This document shows positions 43,080-50,902 of a DNA stretch of 64,000 nucleotides, piece after piece. Numbering within the stretch: position 1 is the stretch's first letter; the number at the start of each line of letters is the position of its first letter. The stretch covers positions 558,001 through 622,000 of the forward strand of contig NZ_VATY01000001.1 of the NCBI RefSeq assembly GCF_005885635.1. The letters run 5' to 3'. A model generated the notes under the pieces. The model ran no database searches. It worked only from the letters and a program-made list of their open reading frames with translations, and was not told where the DNA came from. The translations under genes were made by a program, and so were the position numbers. Source of the stretch: Maribacter algarum (ex Zhang et al. 2020). GTDB taxonomy: Bacteria > Bacteroidota > Bacteroidia > Flavobacteriales > Flavobacteriaceae.

Positions 43080-43691
43080 TTATTGACGTTCTGCTTCTGA
43101 TAATTTCATCGGATATAATTTCTGTATACTCCGAATCTTCTTTTTCAGTTCATCTTTTTGAACTTTAGGCGTTTCAGCATTAGCATATAAGACCTCCATA
43201 GCCGTGAAGTCGGTTTTATAGAGTCTTTGTGCCTCTCTATTACGTAAGTGGTTGTAGGCGGCTACCAATTCGTTTTGAACCGCTATATATACGCCATAAG
43301 TAGTTTCACGATTACTCATTAAGGACACAATAGCTTTATCTGGATTATCAGAAGATTTTGCATTGCGTTCTCCTTGACAATAGATGCAATAGTTTTCACT
43401 CTCATTAGACGCTCCTCCATTGTCTAAAAAGCTAATGGTTATATCTTTCAAATCTTTAAGATCGATAATAGTTTTGTCTACCATCAATTCATCTTGCCCA
43501 TTAATCAAAATAGGAAGTATATTTCGTTCTGGAATGGGAGGTGGCACATCTATATTTGGTCTAGTCAACATACGATCCAAACCTGCATCAGTTTCAATAG
43601 TCGTGGTTACCAAAAAAAAGATGAGTAATAAAAATGCGATGTCCGCCATCGAACCTGCATTAACCTTTGGTGCTTCTTCTCTACTAGCCAT
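43080..43691 (-). CDS. exbD: ExbD/TolR-family protein (long type, copy 2)
   Basis: A 203-residue ExbD with the membrane aspartate Asp17 in GSMADIAFLLLIFFLV. The periplasmic part is longer than in E. coli ExbD and carries a CxxC motif (CIYC, Cys102 and Cys105), followed by a helical tail with NELVAAYNHLRNREAQRLY. It is a paralogue of the protein at 45153-45773, which has the same CxxC. A good sigma-54 promoter lies upstream, so this pair may be expressed separately from the first part of the cluster. Confidence 0.9.
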   Translation of the reverse strand: MASREEAPKVNAGSMADIAFLLLIFFLVTTTIETDAGLDRMLTRPNIDVPPPIPERNILPILINGQDELMVDKTIIDLKDLKDITISFLDNGGASNESENYCIYCQGERNAKSSDNPDKAIVSLMSNRETTYGVYIAVQNELVAAYNHLRNREAQRLYKTDFTAMEVLYANAETPKVQKDELKKKIRSIQKLYPMKLSEAERQ

Positions 43692-43798
43692 ACTTGTTTT
43701 TTTAGATATTAAACAATAATGAAAGCCGAAAAAAGTTGGAGTTGTTCTTTATAAGGAGTGGGGCAAAAAAGCGGAAAGGTGTTTCTTATTTAGTAAGT

Positions 43799-43815
43799 AG
43801 CAAGAAGTATGCCAG
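43799..43815 (-). promoter_or_regulatory. candidate sigma-54 promoter before the second exbD pair
   Basis: The minus strand reads TGGCATACTTCTTGCT: the -24 GG (43812-43813) and -12 GC (43800-43801) are at the fixed sigma-54 spacing, and the match to TGGCAC-N5-TTGCT is off by one base. Predicted start near 43788, about 95 bases before the gene. The sigma-54 gene is 1.8 kb away. Confidence 0.55.
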
Positions 43816-43869
43816 TCCTTAAAGTATTGTTAAAACGAGTGATGAAAAAGTGAAGAAAAATTGACTTTA

Positions 43870-44568
43870 CTACAGAACGTAGAAGACTAAACCTATGCGA
43901 AGTGGACTCATTTCGATGTTATTCTCGTCTAAAGTAACACCATTATTAAAAAGACCCGTTAATGAATAATAGGCATGCATATTGAAATTATGATAGCCGA
44001 AGTTAAATGTAAGACCATATTGGAAGTTACGGACATCGGTATTTTGAAACGATTCCTTAAGGTCCGCCAAGACGTATTTAGACCTTGCGTTAAAAACATA
44101 TCCAAATTTTACTCCGGCGTAGATACGCCAAAAACTGTATATTTCTGGATTTGAATTTCGCCAACGAAACTCTAGCGGCACTTCCACCAAATGCGTTTCT
44201 AGCTTGCTTCGTTTGAAATCGTCCACATCCTGCACAAGCAAGTAAGCAATATCATTCCCATTTTCTATTGCTCTAATATTGGTATAATAAGTATACAAAC
44301 CCAGACCCAGACCTAGTCCGACACCAAAAGTTCTATCGTTATTAAGTGGAATGTCTTTTATAAAACCAACTTGGAGTCCATAGGAAAAGTCTCTCTGGTT
44401 TGCTTTGTTCGGCTCCTCTCCCGGTAAGTTTAAAATAAAGTTATACGTAACACCAGCATAAAACTGATCCTCAAAATAACGTGGGTTAACGGTTGTTGTA
44501 TCTTGCTTCGCTTGGGAGAACATACTGAATGGAACGATAATCAAAAGCCATAAAACATACTGCCTCAT
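43870..44568 (-). CDS. porT: PorT-family outer-membrane beta-barrel protein
   Basis: A 232-residue protein with a signal peptide (about 1-19) and eight amphipathic strands with the terminal aromatic residue pattern ending LVFYVL. The segment ETHLVEVPLEFRWR and the YGLQVGFIKDIPL region resemble PorT/SprT, an outer-membrane component needed for the type IX secretion system and gliding. The T9SS-tail protein at 5614-5961 agrees with an active system. It sits between two exbD pairs. A terminator lies just upstream, so it likely has its own promoter. The family is likely; identity as the T9SS PorT is probable, not proven. Confidence 0.7.
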   Translation of the reverse strand: MRQYVLWLLIIVPFSMFSQAKQDTTTVNPRYFEDQFYAGVTYNFILNLPGEEPNKANQRDFSYGLQVGFIKDIPLNNDRTFGVGLGLGLGLYTYYTNIRAIENGNDIAYLLVQDVDDFKRSKLETHLVEVPLEFRWRNSNPEIYSFWRIYAGVKFGYVFNARSKYVLADLKESFQNTDVRNFQYGLTFNFGYHNFNMHAYYSLTGLFNNGVTLDENNIEMSPLRIGLVFYVL

Positions 44569-44587
44569 ACATACAAAATTAACGAAA

Positions 44588-44626
44588 TAAAAAACGCTTC
44601 AAACATAATGTTTGAAGCGTTTTATA
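44588..44626 (-). terminator. terminator between the first exbD pair and porT
   Basis: A 15-bp perfect stem, AAAACGCTTCAAACA (44591-44605) with its complement at 44609-44623, loop of three bases, T-run on the minus strand. It follows the exbD gene ending at 44647. Confidence 0.9.
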
Positions 44627-44646
44627 AGTTTGAAATTTATTCTCTT

Positions 44647-45129
44647 CTAATTTAGATTATTAAAAGCGTCACCACTACCAGTTGTGTAATTTACTTTCAA
44701 AGCATTCACTTTACGGAGTTCTAATTTAATATCTGAGATAAGACCCATATTGGCATCTTTATCTACTTTAAGAGAAGTTGTGAGCACATTTTGAAGCTCT
44801 TGCGCTTTTTTAGCACGTTCCATCAAAATAAAATCTCCAACTTCAGATGGACTAGCAAACTTGTCATTTAATTGAATCTTTGGCTCCGTACCAGCGATTT
44901 TTTCATATTCGCGGTTTGGCTTTCCAACATAAATGGTAATTACCCTGTCTTTCTTTTCTAACTTTTTGATTTCACTAGCTACCGGCAGTTCATTTTTAAC
45001 TTTCAGCGAGCTATCTTTCATCACCGTTACGGTCATAAAGAAAAACAGAAGCATAAAAACAATGTCAGGTAAAGAAGCAGTTGATACTGCAGGTAATTCA
45101 CCGTCCTTTTTCTTTGCAAACTTTGACAT
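44647..45129 (-). CDS. exbD: ExbD/TolR-family protein (short type, copy 1)
   Basis: A 160-residue inner-membrane protein of the same design as the one at 42585-43067: Asp22 in ASLPDIVFMLLFFFMTVTVM, then a periplasmic domain with KKLEKKDRVITIYVGKPNREYE and LRKVNALKVNYTT. The two copies share the membrane segment fully and differ mainly in the middle. It is the last gene before a strong terminator and belongs to the exbB-led operon. Confidence 0.92.
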   Translation of the reverse strand: MSKFAKKKDGELPAVSTASLPDIVFMLLFFFMTVTVMKDSSLKVKNELPVASEIKKLEKKDRVITIYVGKPNREYEKIAGTEPKIQLNDKFASPSEVGDFILMERAKKAQELQNVLTTSLKVDKDANMGLISDIKLELRKVNALKVNYTTGSGDAFNNLN

Positions 45130-45152
45130 AGTATTTATTTTAAGCTTTTAAA

Positions 45153-45773
45153 TTAATTTGATGATGAAGTCTCTGCTTCAGATAACTTCTGCGGAAACAA
45201 CTCCTGAATCCTTTTGACCTTTGCCTTCAATTCTTCAAGAGCATCCTCATCTAACTTATCTTTTGTTTCAGGATTTAAGTAATCTGCTTCAAGCTGAACG
45301 AAATCCATATTGTATAAGCGATTCGCTTCTCTGTTACGAAGTTCATTGTAAGCTCCTACCAACTCATTTTGAACCGTTATGTAGGTACTATACTTGGTCT
45401 CCCTATCACTCTTAAGAGAAATAATGGCCTTTGAAGGGTTATCAGAAGACTCTGGATTTTTCTTACCCTTACAATACGTACAAGATGCATCCCCGTTATT
45501 ATCTAAAAACTCCTTGGCTTTATCTCTTAAATCTTTTAAATCAATAAGATTATCATCTGCCAGTAATTGTCCATTCTTGTTAATGTTAACTTGAAAGATG
45601 TTCTTTTCTTTAATAATTACATCAACATCTGGCGGTTCAATTGGTGGCAACATACGATCTAAACCTGCATCTGTTTCGATGGTTGTAGTAACCAAGAAAA
45701 AGATAAGTAGCAAGAATGCTATGTCTGCCATAGAACCGGCGCTTACTTCTGGTGCTCCTCCTCTTCTAGCCAT
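45153..45773 (-). CDS. exbD: ExbD/TolR-family protein (long type, copy 1)
   Basis: A 206-residue ExbD. The start MARRGGAPEV at 45773 is chosen because it aligns with the paralogue at 43691; the open frame runs 18 codons further into the upstream gene. Asp17 lies in GSMADIAFLLLIFFLV. The periplasmic domain has the CxxC motif CTYC (Cys98 and Cys101) and the tail NELVGAYNELRNREANRLY. It follows the small membrane protein by 7 bases. Confidence 0.92.
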   Translation of the reverse strand: MARRGGAPEVSAGSMADIAFLLLIFFLVTTTIETDAGLDRMLPPIEPPDVDVIIKEKNIFQVNINKNGQLLADDNLIDLKDLRDKAKEFLDNNGDASCTYCKGKKNPESSDNPSKAIISLKSDRETKYSTYITVQNELVGAYNELRNREANRLYNMDFVQLEADYLNPETKDKLDEDALEELKAKVKRIQELFPQKLSEAETSSSN

Positions 45774-45780
45774 AGTTTCT

Positions 45781-46224
45781 TTATTTACTTGTTGCTTTTT
45801 TAACGGCTCCCCATCCAATAACAACAACCGCTACTAATAATAAGAGACCAAACATGTTAATTCCAGCTCCGACACTTTTAATTTCGCCTTCTGAGGTATC
45901 AATACCCAATCTTTGCATGGCATCAACACTTACATCAGTTCCGCTTGAAAGCCCATAAGCGATACCTAAGAGAACAAGTAGTCCTCCAATACCCATCAAT
46001 GACTTTTTAAGCCCTCCTGGAGTCGATATCATATTTTTCAATCCGAAAATTACGGTCGCAGCTACTGCAACAGCTAGCAAGATATATGCTATCCAATGCA
46101 TTGCATTCATTCCACCACTTTCCATAGCTTCGGCCACTGGCATATCGCTATCAGGCATGAAGAATAATAGTATGGCAGATATCACACTGATAACTATTAA
46201 TCCGATTTTTACAATTTTATACAT
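45781..46224 (-). CDS. small membrane protein of the exb operon
   Basis: A 147-residue protein with four predicted transmembrane segments (about 5-22, 42-62, 75-93, 120-140) and short loops. No known family is clear. It always lies between the proton-channel gene and the first exbD in this operon type as I recall it from flavobacteria, so it may be an extra part of the TonB motor. The loop SGTDVSVDAMQRLGIDTSEGEIKS would face the periplasm. Confidence 0.75.
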   Translation of the reverse strand: MYKIVKIGLIVISVISAILLFFMPDSDMPVAEAMESGGMNAMHWIAYILLAVAVAATVIFGLKNMISTPGGLKKSLMGIGGLLVLLGIAYGLSSGTDVSVDAMQRLGIDTSEGEIKSVGAGINMFGLLLLVAVVVIGWGAVKKATSK

Positions 46225-46249
46225 TATGCTTTGGTATTAGGTTGGACTA

Positions 46250-47041
46250 TTATTTTTTGTGGTCTACCAACATATCAATCAAAGAGATTGATGAGTCTTC
46301 CATATCATTTACAATACTATCGATTTTTGCGATAATGTAGTTGTAAAAGATTTGAAGGATAATCGCAGTAATAAGTCCGAATACCGTTGTTAAAAGAGCT
46401 ACTTGAATATCACCTGCAATTAAAGATGCACTTAAGTTACCTACCGCTGCAATCTTTTCGAAGGCCTGAATCATACCGATTACCGTACCCATGAAACCAA
46501 GCATTGGTGCAATAGCGATGAATAAAGATAGCCATGAAACATTTTTCTCTAGTTGACCCATTTGAACTCCACCGTAAGAAACAACCGCTTTTTCGGCAGC
46601 TTCTACACTCTCACCAGCTCGATCTAAACCTTGGTAGTAAATTGATGCAACAGGACCTTTTGTGTTTCTACAAACTTCCTTAGCAGCTTCAACACCGCCA
46701 GACGCTAAAGCATCTTCTACTTGTTGCTTTAGTTTACCTGTATTGGTGGTTGCCAAGTTTAAGTAAATAATTCTTTCAATAGCTACTGCTAAACCTAAAA
46801 TCAAACAAATCAATACGAAGCTCATGAAACCCGCTCCACCTTTGATATACATTTCTTTTAGGATTTGCTGAAAACTCCTATCCGCAGCAGCGGGAGCCTC
46901 ATCTTGCAGCATAACAGCTGTGGCTGCTACTGTGGTTGTTAGATTTGAAACTACATTAGCTGTAGTCGCTTTTGCATTTACAGTATTTGTACTTAATACA
47001 AACAACCCAGCCAATGCTAGGATAGAGAATAATCTTTTCAT
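46250..47041 (-). CDS. exbB: MotA/TolQ/ExbB-family proton channel protein
   Basis: A 263-residue protein from the ATG at 47041 (the frame begins three codons earlier at a TTG). An N-terminal cleavable-type hydrophobic segment (about 4-23) is followed by the ExbB core: a transmembrane helix near 70-95, a cytoplasmic loop (KEVCRNTKGPVASIYY), and the last two helices around SLFIAIAPMLGFMGTVIGMIQAFE and LLTTVFGLITAIILQ. It powers TonB with the ExbD proteins. It leads the operon and lies just behind tRNA-Ser on the same strand. Confidence 0.92.
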   Translation of the reverse strand: MKRLFSILALAGLFVLSTNTVNAKATTANVVSNLTTTVAATAVMLQDEAPAAADRSFQQILKEMYIKGGAGFMSFVLICLILGLAVAIERIIYLNLATTNTGKLKQQVEDALASGGVEAAKEVCRNTKGPVASIYYQGLDRAGESVEAAEKAVVSYGGVQMGQLEKNVSWLSLFIAIAPMLGFMGTVIGMIQAFEKIAAVGNLSASLIAGDIQVALLTTVFGLITAIILQIFYNYIIAKIDSIVNDMEDSSISLIDMLVDHKK

Positions 47042-47125
47042 TTCTTTCAAACTTAAAATTTAGTTAGTTAATCAATCGGGTTAAAGATAAAAAAAAATAG
47101 CAATAATAAAAGTAAAACTTATTTG

Positions 47126-47213
47126 CAGAGAGGAAGGGATTCGAACCCTCGATACACTTTTGGTGTATACACACTTTCCAGGCGTGCGCCTTCGACCACT
47201 CGGCCACCTCTCT
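47126..47213 (-). tRNA. tRNA-Ser (GGA)
   Basis: The minus strand folds as a class II tRNA of 88 bases: acceptor AGAGAGG/CCTCTCT with discriminator G73, D-arm GCCGAGTGG, anticodon loop CTGGAAA (anticodon GGA), a long variable arm with GTGTATAC, and the T-arm GAGGGTTCGAATCCCTT. The long variable arm and G73 fit serine. CCA is not encoded in full. Confidence 0.95.
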
Positions 47214-47280
47214 AGTTCAGCCTTTAAGGTTCGCCAAATAACAAAAAAAATATTAGTTACAGAAATTAAAACAAGTATTT

Positions 47281-48309
47281 TTAATTCATTTCACCACGCA
47301 AGGATGTTTCAAATACAGTTTTAAAAGAACCCTTGGAGATTTCACTTCCTAAAAGATACATTAGTTTGGTAATTGCGGCTTCTGTTGTAATGTCTTTACC
47401 ACTAATAAGTTGTAGTTTTTTCAGCTGCTCACTGGTCTCATATTGCCCCATTATTACACTTCCTCCCGAGCATTGGGTTACATTAACAATATGCAAACCG
47501 TTTTTTACAGCCTTCTTTAAATTTTCAACCAACCAAATTTCTGTTGGCGCATTACCGGCACCATAAGTTTCTAGAACCAGAGCCTTTAAATTTTCCGTTT
47601 CAAGAATACTTTTTAAAAGTGATTCATTAAAGCCAGGAAAAAGTTTCAGAATAGCTACATTATTATCTAGCTTTTTGTGCACAAAGAACTTCTTAACTCT
47701 TTTCTTGGGTAAAAGATATTCTTTGTACACCTTCAAATGTACTCCAGATTCAACTAAAGGCGGATAGTTCAAAGATGCAAATGCTTCAAAATGCTCGGCG
47801 TTGATTTTTGTAGTTCGGTTTGCGCGATACAGTTTATACTCAAAATATAGACCTACTTCCTGAATTACTGGTCTTCCTCTTTCTTGAAGGGCAGCTATCT
47901 GAATAGACGTTATTAAATTCTCTTTAGCATCGGTCCGTAAATCACCAATAGGCAATTGTGAACCCGTAAAGATGACGGGTTTTCGCAGGCTCTCCAACAT
48001 ATAACTTAATGCTGAGGCGGAATAACTCATGGTATCACTACCATGTAGCACGACAAAACCATCATGACTTTCATAATGCGTTTCTATAATGGTTGCAATA
48101 TTGACCCAGTGCGACGTATTAATATTTGAAGAATCAATTGGTTCATCAAAAGAAATGGAATCTATATGACAATCAAGTTGGGCTAACTCTGGAATATTCT
48201 TCAGTAGCTTTTTGAAGTTAAATGCTTTTAATGCTCCAGAATCATAATCCTTTACCATACCTATGGTACCGCCCGTATAAATCAGTAAAATGTTTGTTTT
48301 TCTTTCCAT
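47281..48309 (-). CDS. ansA: type I L-asparaginase
   Basis: A 342-residue cytoplasmic asparaginase (no signal peptide) that makes aspartate and ammonia. The first catalytic segment is YTGGTIGM near residues 11-18 and the second LHGSDTMSYSA near 95; both threonines are present. The length is typical of the type I group. It lies 15 bases after the tatD gene on the same strand and is probably co-transcribed with it. Confidence 0.93.
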   Translation of the reverse strand: MERKTNILLIYTGGTIGMVKDYDSGALKAFNFKKLLKNIPELAQLDCHIDSISFDEPIDSSNINTSHWVNIATIIETHYESHDGFVVLHGSDTMSYSASALSYMLESLRKPVIFTGSQLPIGDLRTDAKENLITSIQIAALQERGRPVIQEVGLYFEYKLYRANRTTKINAEHFEAFASLNYPPLVESGVHLKVYKEYLLPKKRVKKFFVHKKLDNNVAILKLFPGFNESLLKSILETENLKALVLETYGAGNAPTEIWLVENLKKAVKNGLHIVNVTQCSGGSVIMGQYETSEQLKKLQLISGKDITTEAAITKLMYLLGSEISKGSFKTVFETSLRGEMN

Positions 48310-48324
48310 TCAAGTATGCATTCA

Positions 48325-49092
48325 TTAAATACCAAAAACGGCTTTGGAATTTGCAGTTGTTATGGCTGCTATTTCGGCTCCATCCATTCCATAAATAATT
48401 TGCAGCTTCTCGAGTATATTAATAAGGTATGAACTTTCATTACGTTTCCCTCTAAAAGGCACTGGTGCTAGATAGGGCGAATCAGTTTCCAAAACAACAT
48501 ATTTCAAATCAATCCGGTTCAAGAACGTATCTATTTTTCCATTTTTGAATGTTGCTACTCCACCAATTCCCAGCTTCATATTGTAGGATATGGCCTGATG
48601 AGCTTGTTTCATGGTTCCTGTAAAACAATGAAAAATCCCGAAGAGGTCATCTCCTTTTTCCTCTTCTAAAATTTCAAAGATTTCGTCAAAGGCTTCCCTG
48701 CAATGAATGACAATAGGCAACTTGTATTTTTTAGCCAAACGAATTTGAAAACGAAATGCTTCTTGTTGTTGTTTGAGGAAAGATTTATCCCAATACAAAT
48801 CAATTCCGATTTCCCCAACAGCATAAAACTTGTAGGTGGCTAACATTTCTTCAACATGTTTCATCTCATCGAGATAGTTCTCTTTCACATGTGTAGGATG
48901 TAAACCCATCATCAAAAACATATGTTCGGGAAATGCATCTTTCAAATCAAACATCGCCTTTGTATAAGTAGAGTCAATTGCCGGAATAAAGAAGCGTTCT
49001 ACACCTTTATCAATGGCATTCTGAACTACTTGTTCACGGTCTTTATCGAAGGCTTCAGTATATAAATGTGTATGGGTATCTGTCAAGATCAT
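48325..49092 (-). CDS. TatD-family metal-dependent hydrolase
   Basis: A 255-residue TIM-barrel enzyme. The metal ligands are visible: DTHTHLY near the start, the Glu of AVGEIGIDLYW, the HCREAFDE segment, HCFTG and the final Asp of LETDSPYLAP. Members are 3'-5' DNases or related hydrolases. The start codon almost adjoins a TATTTTTG element, so the transcript may be nearly leaderless. It is divergent from the retropepsin-like gene with only 38 bases between. Confidence 0.93.
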   Translation of the reverse strand: MILTDTHTHLYTEAFDKDREQVVQNAIDKGVERFFIPAIDSTYTKAMFDLKDAFPEHMFLMMGLHPTHVKENYLDEMKHVEEMLATYKFYAVGEIGIDLYWDKSFLKQQQEAFRFQIRLAKKYKLPIVIHCREAFDEIFEILEEEKGDDLFGIFHCFTGTMKQAHQAISYNMKLGIGGVATFKNGKIDTFLNRIDLKYVVLETDSPYLAPVPFRGKRNESSYLINILEKLQIIYGMDGAEIAAITTANSKAVFGI

Positions 49093-49096
49093 GGGG

Positions 49097-49116
49097 CAAA
49101 AATAGACTTATCTTTG
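49097..49116. promoter_or_regulatory. two back-to-back -7 elements
   Basis: TATTTTTG on the minus strand (49097-49104) serves tatD and TATCTTTG on the plus strand (49109-49116) serves the retropepsin-like gene. They lie only 4 bases apart. Both fit TAnnTTTG; -33 elements are unclear and would fall inside the opposite gene's leader. Confidence 0.45.
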
Positions 49117-49130
49117 CAGAAAACGAATAG

Positions 49131-49583
49131 ATGGCAAGTATGAAAAAATTCCTATTGAAAAAAAACTACACCAAAATACCATTGGTGCTAACCGCTACAA
49201 ATCATTTTGAAATTGTTGCCAAAATCAATGGGATTACCGGACGATTTATTTTAGATACCGGAGCATCAAATACATGCATTGGTTTTGACAAGTTAAAGTT
49301 CTTCAATCTCACGTCTAAAGAATCAAAAATTAAAGCAGCTGGAGCTGGAGCAACAAACATGGAAACATTGATTTCAACCAAAAATAAAATTCAAATAGGA
49401 GATTGGCAAAAGAACAAATTGAAAATTGTACTGTTCGACCTAGTTCATGTCAACGAAGCACTTACTGCACACAAGGCTTTACCTGTTGACGGAATCATTG
49501 GTGCCGATGTGCTCAAAAAAGCAAAGGCAATAATAGATTATAATAAGTCTTGCGTCTATTTAAAATTGAAAACTGTAAAATAG
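49131..49583 (+). CDS. retropepsin-like aspartic protease domain protein
   Basis: A 150-residue protein (an inner ATG at 49140 would give 147). It holds one retropepsin-like domain: the catalytic triad DTGAS near residue 43, the flap region AAGAGATNMET, and the GIIGADVL segment that closes the fold. Being a single domain, it should act as a homodimer. It has no signal peptide or membrane helix. Some similar bacterial proteins are proteases, but this one is untested; its own promoter element suggests single-gene expression. Confidence 0.75.
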   Translation: MASMKKFLLKKNYTKIPLVLTATNHFEIVAKINGITGRFILDTGASNTCIGFDKLKFFNLTSKESKIKAAGAGATNMETLISTKNKIQIGDWQKNKLKIVLFDLVHVNEALTAHKALPVDGIIGADVLKKAKAIIDYNKSCVYLKLKTVK

Positions 49584-49611
49584 TAATACGAAGGTTTTCA
49601 TGATAAAAAAG

Positions 49612-49648
49612 AAAACCCCAAAGGCTTTTGGAACCTTTGGGGTTTTAT
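49612..49648. terminator. bidirectional terminator
   Basis: AAAACCCCAAAGG (49612-49624) and CCTTTGGGGTTTT (49634-49646) form a 13-bp stem with A and T runs on both sides, between the convergent retropepsin-like and sucB genes. Confidence 0.9.
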
Positions 49649-49666
49649 TATCTTATTACTTTAGCA

Positions 49667-50881
49667 TTACATTTCCAACGCCTTCTTTACATTATTATCC
49701 ATCAATATTTCTTCAGGATTTTCCAAAGCTTCTTTAACCGCTACTAAGAATCCAACAGATTCTTTTCCGTCGATAATTCTGTGATCATAAGAAAGGGCCA
49801 CGTACATAATTGGAGCGATTACAACAGCGCCATCTTTAGCTATCGGCCGCTCAACAATATTATGCATTCCAAGAATAGCACTTTGCGGTGGATTAATTAT
49901 CGGAGTAGACAACATAGAACCAAAAACGCCTCCATTGGTTATGGTAAAGGTTCCTCCAGTCATCTCGTCAACGGTAATTTCACCTTCACGAGCTCGAATG
50001 GCCAAACGCTTTACTTCAGATTCAACACCTCTAAAGGTCAAGTTTTCAGCATTGCGAATTACAGGAACCATCAAACCTTTTGGTCCCGAAACTGCGATAC
50101 TTATATCACAGAAATCATACGACAACATTTCTTTACCATCAATCATAGAATTCACTGCAGGATACATTTCCAAAGCGCGAACAACTGCTTTTGTAAAGAA
50201 ACTCATAAAGCCTAAGCTGACGCCATGTTTGGCTTTGAAACCTTCTTTGTATTCTTTTCGAAGCGAAAATATCGGTGACATATCAACCTCATTAAAAGTC
50301 GTCAACATTGCGGTTTCATTCTTTACAGAAACCAAACGTTCTGCTACTTTTCTGCGAAGCATTGAAAGCTTGGAGCGCGATTCTCCTCTGTTCCCACCGG
50401 TAGGTGTTCCCATAGACGGTGTAGCATTTACAGCATCTTCTTTTGTTATTCTGCCATCTCTACCTGTTCCTTTTACTGAACTTGCAGCGATGCCTTTTTC
50501 GTCTAATATTTTCTTAGCGGAAGGTGAAGCAGTTCCTGTTGCGTAACTTTCTTTGGCAACTGGCTTTTCTTCCTTCTTCACCTCAACCTTAGGCGCTTCC
50601 TTTGTTTCTTCTTTCTTAGGCGTCTCTCCACCTTCAGGTTTGGCAGCTGCCGTATCAATCAGACAGACAACGGCACCAACTTCAACAGCATCACCAACTT
50701 CGGCTTTAAGAGTTATGATTCCACTTTGTTCAGCAGGAAGCTCGAGGGTTGCCTTATCAGAGTCAACTTCGGCAATCGCTTGGTCTTTTTCTACATAATC
50801 TCCATCTTCAACTAGCCATTCCGCTATCTCAACTTCGGTTATCGATTCTCCCGGAGAGGGGACTTTCATTTCTAAAATCAT
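49667..50881 (-). CDS. sucB: 2-oxoglutarate dehydrogenase E2, dihydrolipoyl succinyltransferase
   Basis: A 404-residue E2 of the TCA cycle. The lipoyl domain (1-75) has the modified lysine Lys43 in [10 protein letters not shown]; an Ala/Pro/Glu/Lys-rich linker follows (about 76-115); the peripheral subunit-binding domain is at about 118-150 ([26 protein letters not shown]); the catalytic domain ends with [12 protein letters not shown] carrying the HxxxDG motif. It lies 21 bases after sucA, so the two form one operon. E3 is not in the window. Confidence 0.97.
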   Translation of the reverse strand: MILEMKVPSPGESITEVEIAEWLVEDGDYVEKDQAIAEVDSDKATLELPAEQSGIITLKAEVGDAVEVGAVVCLIDTAAAKPEGGETPKKEETKEAPKVEVKKEEKPVAKESYATGTASPSAKKILDEKGIAASSVKGTGRDGRITKEDAVNATPSMGTPTGGNRGESRSKLSMLRRKVAERLVSVKNETAMLTTFNEVDMSPIFSLRKEYKEGFKAKHGVSLGFMSFFTKAVVRALEMYPAVNSMIDGKEMLSYDFCDISIAVSGPKGLMVPVIRNAENLTFRGVESEVKRLAIRAREGEITVDEMTGGTFTITNGGVFGSMLSTPIINPPQSAILGMHNIVERPIAKDGAVVIAPIMYVALSYDHRIIDGKESVGFLVAVKEALENPEEILMDNNVKKALEM

Positions 50882-50902
50882 AATAATCTATCGTTAGCTA
50901 TA

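Noticed and set aside
49935-50546. 203-residue frame opposite sucB
   Set aside because: Lies wholly within a conserved enzyme gene, with low-quality composition and no recognisable domain.
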